The position numbers were made by a program, and so were the translations under genes. From positions 1-64,000 of the forward strand of contig CANJKZ010000770.1 of NCBI GenBank assembly GCA_947471745.1: DNA of 64,000 nt, in the 5' to 3' direction. The notes beneath the pieces were generated by a model. It had not been told where the DNA came from, ran no database searches, and worked only from the letters and a program-made list of their open reading frames with translations. Every line of letters starts with the position of its first letter. The first letter of the stretch is position 1. Positions 54,809-64,000 of this stretch are shown one piece after another. This DNA comes from Closterium sp. Naga37s-1 (Eukaryota; Streptophyta; Zygnematophyceae; Desmidiales; Closteriaceae).

Positions 54809-56896
54809 CTACTGCCGTGCCCTCTCAAACCGCTCCCACTCCTCCCTCTCCAACCTCTCTAAACGCTGTACACGGGTCAGGAAACGTACAGTGCGTGCTG
54901 TAGGTGTTGCAGTGCCCGTGTCTCCGGCTCCAGCACCCCCAGAACCAGAACCTCCACCGACAACACCCCCATGGACTCCAGTGCCTCCGACAAGAACACC
55001 CCCAGGCTCCGCAACGACCGGCCGCAGAGGCAAACGAGGAGGGAACTGTGGAACAGACAGGAAGCCAGGGGGTGAGGCGGGGCGAGTTCGCTTAGTCGAG
55101 ACAGCCGTGTCCTCCTCAGGAGTGGTCTCCACTCTCACACCCCTTGCACCCCCAGAGCCGGCACCACGGGTTCCAGCAGCCCCAGTACCCACACCCTCCG
55201 CAGCTGCGCCTCCCGCACCCCCAGACACGACAGGAACTGGACGCTGCAGGGGAGAGGACCGTGGAGTGACGTGCGACACACCTGATGGGGCAGGACGCGA
55301 AGGGGGAGGGGGGGGGGGGGGGGGGGGTACCGGGGCGACTGGGGGGGGCTCAGTGGTGAAGAACAGCGAAGGGGAGAAGGTCTCAGAACCTCGGTGAGGG
55401 CGACTCCTGTAGTAACTGACCGACTCGTTGAAAGTGACGTCCTGGGAACTGAAGAACTGACAGGTAATCGGGTCGTAGAACTGCCAGCCGGAAGTGTCGA
55501 GTGGGAAGCCAAGAAAGACGCAGGCACGAGTGCGCGGAAACAACTTGTTTGCGATAGGGGTGCGAACATGGGCCAGGGAACCCCAGACGCGGTAGTCACC
55601 TGCTACACCCGGAGAACCTGTCCAAAGGGAGACCGGCGTCACCCGTGGCCGTGCGTCACTAGGCCACAGGTTCAGCTGGTGCGCGGCGTAGCGGACTGCC
55701 TGAGGCCACAAGAACTGGGGGGCACCGACATGGCACATGGAGGTCCGGGCAACCTCCATGACCAGGCCAATGCGCCGCTCGGCTACCCCGTTCTGCTGCG
55801 GCGAGTCTAGTAGCATGTAAGACTGGATGATCCCCCGACCCTGACAAAACGTCTCCAGGCAAGTGGAAGAAAACTCGCCACCATGGTCCGAGTGCATGCG
55901 GAGCCTACAAAGGGCCTGGGCGTCACCCCTCGCTAGTAGCCACGGCTCGAGGACGGTTGGCACGTCAGCCTTCCATCGCAAAGGTAAAACCGTGGTGCAG
56001 TGGGAGTAGTCGTCCACCACAATCAGGAAGTAGCGCTCCTGACGTGGGCCACAGACCGGGGAGGGGCTCTAGACGTCCAAGTGCATTATCTGGAAGGGAG
56101 CCGTGGTGGGGGGGAACGACAAGGAGTGAGGGGCAGCGCCCTGCCGACCCTCGACGCAAGGAGTGCACGGCGGCACAGGCGAGGGAGGAAGCAGGGCAAG
56201 CGACTTTGGGAGACCTGAGACTAGACGGTGACGTACCATCCTACTGAGACGTGGGAACGACGGGTGACCTAGACAGTGGTGCAAAAGGACCGACCGGTGC
56301 GTGAGTGACCGACAGTCGCACGACACAGCAGCAGCTACTTGACCTGACCTGACCTGACCTGACCCAGTGTGGTGGGACCCAGTGTGTAGTGAGTACAGAC
56401 CAGAGCCTGGCTCCCTGTGGAAAGTGGTCAGAGGCACTCCAGTGGCACCGACTATGCAGGAGGCAATAGACTCGTCCAAAGGGAAAGTGGTGACAACTCT
56501 GAGGTCGTGGAGGTGACTGACACCCACCAAGTTCCTAGAGAACGAAGGGGTGTAGTAGCCTGTGAGAGACCCAGAGGGAGCCGCCAGACACGGGAGAATG
56601 GTGGTGTTGTGGGCAACGACATGTCCCACTGAGGGGTCAGCCAAGGCGACAGTGACTGGAGTGTGCGGTGGCGTGAGGTCGGTGCAGTCACGAAAGAAAC
56701 AGCTGGACGCTCCAGGGTCTAGGGTGAAGCAAAGCTGTGCAGTCGGTGAGGTTGCACCCGATCCAGCGACTAAGGCTGGTACTAGACTAGTAGTAGCTGC
56801 AGCTCCCACACTAAGAACCTCTGAGGCACCTGGACTGGAAACTACACAAGCACCAAGACTGGAAACATAGGTCTCAACCTCAACTACAGCTCCCAC
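54809..56896 (-). pseudogene. Protease and integrase of element H, one stop
   Basis: One minus frame from 56896. Protease: LCFTLDPGASSCFFRD, where Pro replaces the Ser of the usual DSGA active site. Pre-integrase: VLLHHCLGHPSFPRL and CVEGRQGAAPHS. TAG at 56069 replaces the Trp of LHMDVWGP. The frame then continues to 54809 with MVDDYSHCTTVLPLR, MHSDHGGEFSS, SPQQNGVAERRIG, FLWPQAVRYAAHQLNL, FLGFPLDTSGWQFYDP, SSQDVTFNESV, a Pro run (poly-G on the plus strand at about 55310-55327) and a Gly-rich hinge. DHGGEF differs from DRGGEF of relatives. Confidence 0.87.
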
Positions 56897-57269
56897 GTAC
56901 CGATGTGTGTACTGGCCGGGTCCGACCGGACCCCGCTGTGGAGGCTGCCACTAGCGCTGCTGCTGAACCCGCAGCTGCTGCTGCTGAACTGGCAGCTGCT
57001 GGTGCTGCTGCTGCTGCTGCAACGGTGGCCACTGCTGAGTGTGGTGGGGCGTGGTTTCTCGCGGTTAGGAGTGGTCTAGAGCGGTGAAGGTTGGTATCTC
57101 GCAGCTGGGAGCGGTCTACTGAGGTTGAGAGGCGGTTCTAGAGTGGTTGAGTGTGGTTGAAAGGGGTGGAGAGCGGTTGGGACGGCTATTAGGGCTAGGC
57201 CGTCGAGAAAGGACCGCGAGGCCCGCTACGGACAGGCCACAAGGCCTGCGATCTATGGTCGCGCACGAG

Positions 57270-57960
57270 AAAAAACAAGGGGGGGGAGGTGGAGGGGGAG
57301 GGGGAGGGGGGGGGGGGGGGGGGGGGGGGGGGTGGAACGAACAACGAACAATGGACACTAAGGCGACGGGTGATGGACGATGGGCAACGCGCGACGTGCG
57401 ACGGGCGAGGAACGACCTAGGTCGCGACGAAATTGCATGCAGGGGGGGGGGAGAGGGAGGGGGGCCGCGCTATGGACGAAAAAAACAAAAACAAAACAAA
57501 ACCCGCGGGGGGGCGCGCTACGGGACAAACAAGGGCCAGCGGGGCCGCGCTACGGGACGGACGAGAGCGCCCACGGGGGGGGCGCTCTAAGGGACGAATG
57601 GGAGGCCCAAGGGGGAGGGGAGGGGGGACCACGCTACGGACGGTCGAAGGGCCCACGGGGGCTGCGCTACGGGACGAATGGGAGGCCCACGGAGGGGGGC
57701 GCGCTACGGACGGACGAAGGGCCCGCGGGGGCCGCGCTAAGGGACAAACGGGAGGCCCACGGGGGGGGGAGGGGGGGGGGGGGGGGGGGGGGAGGGGGGG
57801 GGAGGGGGGGGGTGGCGCGCTACGGACAGACGAAGGGCCCGCGGGGGCCGCACTACGGGACGAACGAAGGGCCGTGAGGGGCCGCGCTACAGGACGAACG
57901 AGGTGCCCGCGGGGGCCTTGGGGGGCGCATCGGGGCGTCGGGCTACGAGGCGCTTACAAG
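57270..57960. repeat. GC-rich minisatellite leader of element H, with poly-G
   Basis: Units such as GGGCCGCGCTACGGGACGAA and GGGCCCGCGGGGGCCGCGC repeat, with G runs at about 57306-57332 and 57764-57810. Lies between the primer-binding site and the coding region. Confidence 0.82.
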
Positions 57961-58013
57961 CTACGAGCGAGGGGCGGTGGTGGGCCCAGAGGAATGAAAC
58001 TAGCTCTATACCA

Positions 58014-58161
58014 TGTGAACAAGTGAACGGAATAAGGAATGAGTAGAAACAGGCAGTACAGGGGAGCATATAGCAAACCCTAAGGGGGTTATACTCTCTA
58101 CAGCATAACTCAGCGTAACACCTAGACTAAACTAACAAACTATGACAATTATAGTTTGACA
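58014..58161 (-). repeat. 5' LTR of element H (148 bp)
   Basis: Adjacent to the primer-binding site on its left. About 96% identical to the 3' LTR. Confidence 0.92.
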
Positions 58162-58845
58162 CCGACTTCCCGCAGAAGTCGACGCCGACCTGGGCGAGCA
58201 GGTCGACGAAGTTGGTTGCCCTACGCGGGACCTCTGCGAAGCCGCCGACGAAGGAGATCGGCGGCCAACTTCTACCTGGGTGGTCGATGAGCTCGTCAAA
58301 GTGTTGTGCGACGGAGCTGCGTCGAAGAGGTCGATTGGAGTTGTGGTCGATCAGGACTTTTGCTCAACGGGATCCGGTCGACGACAATGGTCGACGAGCT
58401 CCTCGACAAGGTCGGTAGAATAGCTCCTCGACAAGGTCGGTAGAGGAGCTCCTTGACGAGGTCGGTCGAGGAGCACTGGTCGACGAGTTTTGTTCGACCG
58501 AGCACCGCAGAACCGGTCGACGGAAGCTGCTCGTCTACGAAACTCGGCAGGCGTGCGAGTTTCGCTTCTGCGGGCTTTGGCGAAGTTGACCTACGGGCTG
58601 GTATCCCGAGGTCGACATGAAGCATCTGGCGCAATCGTCGGCACGTGGCCGACTTGGCATTCGCGCGTCGGGTAGGATGAGGCATAACGTGCTCGACCGC
58701 CTACAAGCACCTGCGAAGTGGGTGCGCGTGCGCTATTGTCATCCGCGGTTGCAACGTTGGCTAGCCGCTCTGCTGCAGCGTTGGCAAGCCGCGTAGATGC
58801 AGCGCTGGCATATGGTCGACTATTCTGTGCTGGCGGTCGACCTGC
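58162..58845 (+). repeat. Right LTR of element G, second part
   Basis: Continues the repeat interrupted at 51673, matching 47313-47992. The true LTR end may lie further right because the left copy is truncated. Confidence 0.75.
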
Positions 58846-59310
58846 ATGTCTGCTAGGTTGCTTGCTCCTTATGCACTCTGTTTTGCCATTGCTTGTTCAA
58901 TCATTCTGCAATCCCAACTTTGCTAGTGAAACTCTTGCGAATTCTTCCTGTGAATGTGCAAGTGTTAGAGAACGCAAGCAAAACTACGATCACTCACACA
59001 ACCCGTGCCAACCCCATAGTCTAGCTCCCGACCGTTGTGCCATGCCCTCGAGCGAAATGCGGGCGGTCTCGTCCATGGCAGGGGCATCGAGCAGGCTCTG
59101 CGGTAGCCTCGGTCGTGGCTATATGTGCTTACGAGAGAGCACACGAACAGCGGTGCTGGTCGCTGAGAGACGTCTACCCCCCCCCCCCCCCCCCCCCCCC
59201 CCCTCAAAATGTGATAACTGGGAATCGAAGGTGCGCGCGGTCCAAAAAAGGGTCGTGGCTCTGAATACCAAGTGTTACGAGTGCAATTGGGTGAGCGAAC
59301 GAAGATTGCA
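58846..59310 (-). other. Leader and LTR remnant of gypsy element F
   Basis: A primer-binding-like TGGTATTCAGAGC reads on the minus strand from 59270 to 59258, followed (rightward, after two bases) by an LTR-end-like TGTTACGAG at 59273. A run of about 28 C lies near 59177-59203. Position and strand fit the leader of element F upstream of its gag at 47231, with G and H inserted between. The LTR is cut off at the start of element I. Confidence 0.5.
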
Positions 59311-59324
59311 CAATCGGCCACCTA

Positions 59325-59820
59325 GGCCCCTTGTTTGGCCCCTCGGCCACCTAGGCCCCTCGGCCCCCCCAAGGCCCCCCCCGGCCCCTTGTTTGGCCCC
59401 GCGGCCCCTAGGCCCCTCGGCCCCACCTCAGAGATTGGCGCCCGGCCCCCCCGGCCCCTACTTTGGCCCCTCGGCCCCCTAGGCCCCTTGTTTGGCCCCT
59501 CGGCCCCCTAGGCCCCTCGGCCCCACCTCAGAGACCGGCACCCGGCCCCCCCCACCGGCCTCTTGTTTGGCCCCTCGGCCCCCTAGGCCCCTCGGCCCCC
59601 TCTAGGCCCCCCGGCCCCCTGTTTGGCCCCGCGGCCCCTAGGCCACTCGGCCCCACCTCAGAGACCGGCACCCGGCCCCCCGGCCCCTTGTTTGGCCCCT
59701 CGCCCCCCTAGGCCCCTCGGCCCCTTGTTTGGCCCCTCGGCCCCCCTAGGCCCCTCGGCCCCCCCCCTAGGCCCACCGGCCCCTTGTTTGGCCCCGCGGC
59801 CCCCCAGGCTCCTCTGCCCC
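59325..59820. repeat. Minisatellite leader of element I
   Basis: Repeats of GGCCCCTTGTTTGGCCCCTC plus GGCCCCCTAGGCCCCTCGG, with CCCCACCTCAGAGACCGGCA inserts at about 100-120 bp intervals. It ends two bases before the gag ATG. Confidence 0.87.
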
Positions 59821-59821
59821 T

Positions 59822-62800
59822 ATGGCGTTGCTTCGAGTTCTCCCGTTCGACCCGGAGGGTAGGCCTGTAGCATTTGACACGTGGCACGACGATCTGCAAC
59901 TGTACCTACTGAGCGACAGTCGGGACAATGTCTCGCTGTTTGACCTCGTGTCCGGTGCCGCTCCAGCCCCTCCTGCCACAGCTGACGTTTCGACTCGTTC
60001 CCAGTGGCTCTCTCGTGACGCTACTGCCCGCTTGGCCATTCGCAACCACCTGCCCGCAACAGAATGTGGTCACTTTGGCGAGCACAGGACAGCACAGGCC
60101 TTGTACGACGCTGTCGTTGCTCGCTACTCCTCCCCTGCCACTGCTGCTCTTGGCAGACTGCTACTGCCCTACCTGTTCCCTGAGCTGTCGGCTTTTGCCA
60201 CAGTAGCGGACCTGGTTACCCACCTGCGCACTAGCGACGCTCGCTACCGCGCTACCGTTCCTGCTGATTTCCTTCTCACGAACCAGCCCCCCATGTTCAT
60301 CACCCTCTACTTCATAGTCACTCGCCTGCCTGACTCCCTTCGCTCTGTCAGGGACCACTTCCTCACCCTCGACCCCACTTCCCTCACTGTTGACCTCCTC
60401 CAGCAGCATCTCCTCGCAGCTGAGACTAGTGCAGTTGCTGTAGGTGCTGCTCGTGGCACCCCGCGCTCACCCTTCTTTGAGGGGTGCTCCCCCTCCCCCC
60501 TTTTCTCCTCCTTCGCCTCTGCTGCTGCTGCAGATGTCTCTGTTCCTGAGGACGTCGGTGCTGCTTCGACTAGTACGAAGCGCCGCAACAGCAAGGGCAA
60601 GGGTGGCCGGGGTAGTGGAGGAGGCAGCGGTGGTGGTGGAGGTGGCAGTGGGCGTGGCAGTGGGGGCAGCGGTAGAGGAGGCGGAGGCGGTGGAGGTGGT
60701 GGCGGTGGTGGAGGCAGCGGAGGGGGTGGCGGCAGTGGAGGCGGTGGGACCAGTGATAGTCGGTCTGGACCTCAGCGTGGAGGCCCTGGTGGCGGTCGGG
60801 GCCAGCAGCAGCAGCGTCGGAGCGAGACTCAGACGCCTCAGCAGCTCCGTGAGTGGTTGGTTCAGCGTGGGGCGGGCGAGGGTAGTGAGACCTGCCCGTA
60901 TGTCATTCGCACGGGTGCCCGTGCGGGCAAGACATGCGGGCGGTTTCACACTGAGCGCCGCTGCTTTGCCCGCCTTGACGACGCCTGGTGCACTGAGTTT
61001 GGTGATGACGTCGAGCGCCCTCGCTGGGCGGAGTTGCTTAGGTCGGGAGTTGCCATCTATGACCTATACTTTGATGTTATTATCCCTGCCATGTATGCTT
61101 TGTCTTTTAGTGCTGAGGGTGACTGTTACTGGTGTGTGCCGCCTGACCCAGGTATAGCCGCTGCTACTCTAGGTGCTAGTGCGTCTAGTACTCCCCCTGG
61201 TACTGCGCCTGCTGAGGCCCTGCACACCTTCACGTTAGACTCCGGCGCCTCGCGCTGTTTCTTTCGTGACAGCACCACTCTCACTCCTCTTCCTGCACCT
61301 GTTCCGGTCAGACTGGCTGATCCCTCTGGGGGCCCGATCGTTGCCAGTTCCTCCACTGTCCTCCCGTGTCCGGCGGTTCCGTCCGGCTCATTATCAGGTC
61401 TTCACCTCCCCTCGTTCTCTACAAACTTGGTGAGTACCGCTGCCCTTCAGGATGCGATGGTCACTACCACCACTCCTGGGGATCAGCGTGTGTCGATCTG
61501 CACGTGCACGCGGACGGGGCGTCACCTGGCTACGTTCACTTGTCGGCCAGGGTCGAGTCTGTACACACTGGCTACCGAGCCTCCTCAGGTCGCTGCGTCT
61601 GCTCAGGTGTCCGCGTCAGGTCAGGTAGCCGCCGCTTGCTCGTGTCGCCTCCTGTCGCACCAGACTCTTCTTTAGCACCACCGCCTGGGTCACCCCTCCC
61701 TGCCACGCCTTCGTGGCATGCACTCCCGTCTCCTTGTCTCTGGTCTCCCCAGGTCTCTGCCTCCCCTGCCGCCCTCGCCTGCCCCGCCCTGTCTTCCTTG
61801 CGTCGAGGGACGGCAGCGCGCCGCTCCTCACTCCTCCTCGTTTCCCCCGACGACTGCTCCCCTACAGACCCTTCACATGGACGTGTGGGGCCCAGCCCGC
61901 GTCAGTGGACAGGGCCGCGAGCGCTACTTCCTGCTGGTAGTTGACGACTACACGCGATACACCACAGTCTTCCCCTTGCGCAGCAAGGGTGAAGTCTCTG
62001 CTGTCTTGATCCCTTGGATCCGCACAGTCCGTCTCCAGCTGCGTGCGCGTTTCGGCCAGGACCTTCCTGTCCTGCGTCTGCACTCTGACAGAGGTGGTGA
62101 GTTCTCCTCCGACCTCTTGCGGGACTTTTGTCGTGGGGAGGGCATCACCCAGTCGTTCACGCTTCCGGACTCCCCTCAGCAAAATGGGATTGCTGAGCGC
62201 CGCATTGGCTTAGTCATGGAGGTCGCTCGTACCTCCATGATTCATGCGGCCGCTCCCATTTTCTGTGGCCGTTTGCGGTCCGATACGCTGCGCATCAGCT
62301 CAACCTTTGGCCCCGTGTCTCCTTGCCGGAGACCTCGCCCACTCTGCGTTGGACGGGGAAGGTTGGCGATGCGTCGGTGTTCCGGGTCTGGGGTTCTCGT
62401 GCCTTTGTTCGCGATACGTCCGCGGACAAGCTCTCCGCCCGCGCTATTCCCTGCGTCTTCCTTGGCTTTGTCCCTGATGCGCCTGGCTGGCAGTTTTACC
62501 ACCCCGCCTCGCGCCGTGTCCTCCCTTCTCAGGACGTCACGTTCGACGAGTCGGTTCACTTCTACCGTCTCTCCCCCTACCGCTCTGCCCCTTCCCCGCC
62601 CCCGCCGCTTTTTCTTGCTCCCGGTCCGCGTCCGGTAGACCCCCTCCCGCCCCAGGGTCCTGCTCCCTCGGGAGTGTCTCAGGTAGACCCTCTCCCTGTC
62701 CAGGTATCTGTTGTCTCAGGTGCTGCTCCAGGTGCTGCGTCTGGGGGTGCTGCGTCTGGGGGTGTGGAGCCGGGGGGTGTGGGGTCTTAGGGTGCTGGGT

Positions 62801-64000
62801 CTGGGGGTGCTGAGCCTGAGGGTGTTGAGCTTGGGGGTGCTGAGTCGGAGGGTGCGGAGCCTGAGGGTGCTGAGACGGAGGGTGCGGAGTCTGGGGGTGC
62901 TGAGCCTCGGGGTGCTGCTTCGTCTGGAGATCCTACTGGGGCTTCACTGCGACTGTCCTCGCAGCAGCTGCGTGAGTGGCTTGTTCAGCGCGCACACCGA
63001 CGGAGTGTGGCTCCCGGAGCTGGCGAGCCTGGAGGCGCTGGAGCTGGAGGTGCTGATGTTACTACTGGAGTTGGGGACCCTACGGAGCCTGGAGCAGCTG
63101 GCGCTGGAGGCGCTGGAGCTGGAGTAGCTGGAGTTGGAGGCCCTGGCGCAGGAGGCGCTGGAGCTGCAGGAGCTGGAGCTGTTGACCCTGGTGCTGGAGG
63201 TACTGGAGGCACTGTGCGGCCGCGCCCGTACTTTGTTCCCCTGCTTGAGCAGGTTCTTGGTGTCCCGTCTTCTCCTGGTCTTCCTCCTCCCTTCCTGTGT
63301 CCCCCGCCTGACCAGTCGCAGCCGCCGTTACAGCCAGCCTCCCCACTGCCTGTTCCCTCTCCTTACATTGAGCAGTCCGGAGGTCTTACGGAGCGTCGTG
63401 AGCCTGCGTCTCGTCCTGTCTCCCCTGTTCGCACTGCTCGTCGCGCTCCTCTTTCGCGTCCTCCCCCTGTCCCAGGCACGCACACCATGGCACTCCGTCC
63501 TTCCTCTGTTCCACTGCGTGTTCCTCTGCCTGCTCCTCCTGAGTCCTCTCTTCCTGCGGTCCCTGACCCTGAGTCTGACCGCGCTCGTGCTGCCAGTCCC
63601 GCTGTCTCTCGTCTCCTTGCCACTGCTGTCACTGACCCGTCCTTTGAGTCTGCTGCTGCTTCTGCTCTCGTTGCTGAGCTACTTGAGTTTGCTGCTGCCT
63701 GCCGTCTCGACTACGCCTCTGCTCTAGTTGCTGAGTCTGTGCCTGCCAACCCTCCGTCCGTCGGGGGTGAGTGTGCTCTTGGCACGGACGTCCTTGAGGA
63801 CAGGCAGGAGGACTTTGAGTGTCTTGCAGCTGCTGTACCTCGTTTCGCCTCCTTGCTGCTTGCCCCTGAGGGAGACCCGGATGCTCCTGACATCCCGACC
63901 CCGCGCTCTTACGCAGAGGCGATTACGGGTCCTTACTCCTCTCAGTGGCAGGCAGCTATGGATGCCGAGATGGCATCCTGGAAGTCCACAGGCACTTACG
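59822..64000 (+). pseudogene. Gag-pol of element I, nearly intact, 3' end beyond window
   Basis: ATG 59822 opens MALLRVLPFDPEGRP. Capsid domain to about residue 200; Gly-rich tract (about 260-320); zinc-binding-like C-x13-C-x3-H-x4-C (CPYV...CGRFHTERRC, near 360); protease LDSGASRCFFRD near 475. TAG 61673 replaces Trp in LLWHH. Integrase: LHMDVWGPA, VVDDYTRYTTVF, LHSDRGGEFSS, SPQQNGIAERRIG. A missing C near 62255 shifts the frame, which continues PETSPTLRWTGKVGDASVF, FLGFVPDAPGWQFYHP and SSQ-like QDVTFDESV. TAG 62788 lies in the Gly-rich hinge. From there to 64000 the frame is open through HTMALRPSSVP, RSYAEAITGPYSSQWQ and MASWKSTGTY, the start of RT. Confidence 0.9.

Larger units (their letters stand above)
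51674..58161 (-). mobile_element. Ty1/copia element H, inserted in the right LTR of element G
   Basis: LTRs at 51674-51821 (3') and 58014-58161 (5'), 148 bp each with about six differences. Flanks CCAAC (51669-51673) and CCGAC (58162-58166) are a target duplication with one mismatch. The primer site reads TGGTATAGAGCTAG from 58013. The polypurine tract CTATGGGGGTG abuts the left LTR. The leader is GC-rich. No gag is found. Protease-integrase, hinge, RT and RNase H are present but broken. Confidence 0.94.
47235..58845 (+). mobile_element. Ty1/copia element G, gag-less, split by element H
   Basis: Direct repeats at 47235-47992 and at 51596-51673 plus 58162-58845 (about 760 bp each) flank a copia pol. 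The right repeat is interrupted by element H. No primer-binding site or gag follows the left repeat: it passes straight into the end of a protease domain. A deletion has therefore removed the LTR end, primer site, gag and most of protease. Target duplications could not be fixed. Inserted just upstream of the gag start of gypsy element F. Confidence 0.85.
59311..64000 (+). mobile_element. Ty1/copia element I, 5' end without LTR, cut by window edge
   Basis: A plus-strand copia element of the A/B/E group: minisatellite leader, gag, protease, integrase, hinge and the start of RT. No LTR or plus-strand primer-binding site is found left of the leader, so its 5' end appears truncated. The 3' part lies outside the window. 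Coding lesions are few: two stops and one frameshift. Confidence 0.9.

Overview
This window looks like a retrotransposon-dense piece of nuclear DNA from a green plant. The evidence is GT-AG introns, Ty1/copia and Ty3/gypsy elements, and primer-binding sites of the TGGTATCAGAGC type (complementary to plant initiator-Met tRNA). The high GC content, GC-rich minisatellites and small intron-rich genes suggest a streptophyte alga or an early land plant rather than a flowering plant. That is a guess from general knowledge, and I cannot name the species.

Only two stretches look like host genes. Gene 1 (24333-29360, + strand, 7 exons, 672 aa by my splice model) encodes a secreted protein of unknown function. 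Five of its six introns carry tandem copies of the neighbouring exon edge, in most cases with the splice site. Gene 2 (32483-35102, + strand, 4 exons, about 673 aa) encodes an atypical FYVE zinc finger followed by a long low-complexity Ser/Ala/Gln-rich tail.

Layout. 1-5076: copia element A (minus strand, cut by the window edge), inserted in the gag of an older copia element J (its LTR is 5696-6149). 6180-8040: copia RNase H and Ty3/gypsy integrase relics. 8353-10195: complete non-autonomous LTR element D (identical 143-bp LTRs, target duplication CATAC). 10372-22985: copia element B (target duplication GTGCA), carrying a 345-bp TRIM (10855-11199, CCCGC) and a full-length copia element C (11372-17171, CGCCC). 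22986-36177: the two genes, with foldback and terminal-inverted-repeat elements between them. 36178-36322: solo LTR (ATATT). 37723-59310: Ty3/gypsy element F (minus), interrupted by copia E (38172-45447, identical LTRs, GTGTG) and by copia G (47235 to about 58845), which is itself split by copia H (51674-58161, minus). 59311-64000: copia element I, which runs off the right edge.

A, B, E, H and I belong to one group of copia elements, and D and the solo LTR share its cis features. Where present, the LTRs are only about 130-148 bp. The group also has a GC-rich minisatellite leader before gag, a Gly-rich gag with an unusual C-x13-C-x3-H-x4-C motif, and a tandem-repeat Gly/Ala/Glu hinge between integrase and reverse transcriptase. 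No copy in the window has a fully open gag-pol frame. Shared lesions, and identical LTRs around broken frames, suggest that defective copies are still being moved in trans. There are no rRNA genes, tRNA genes or CRISPR arrays that I can support.
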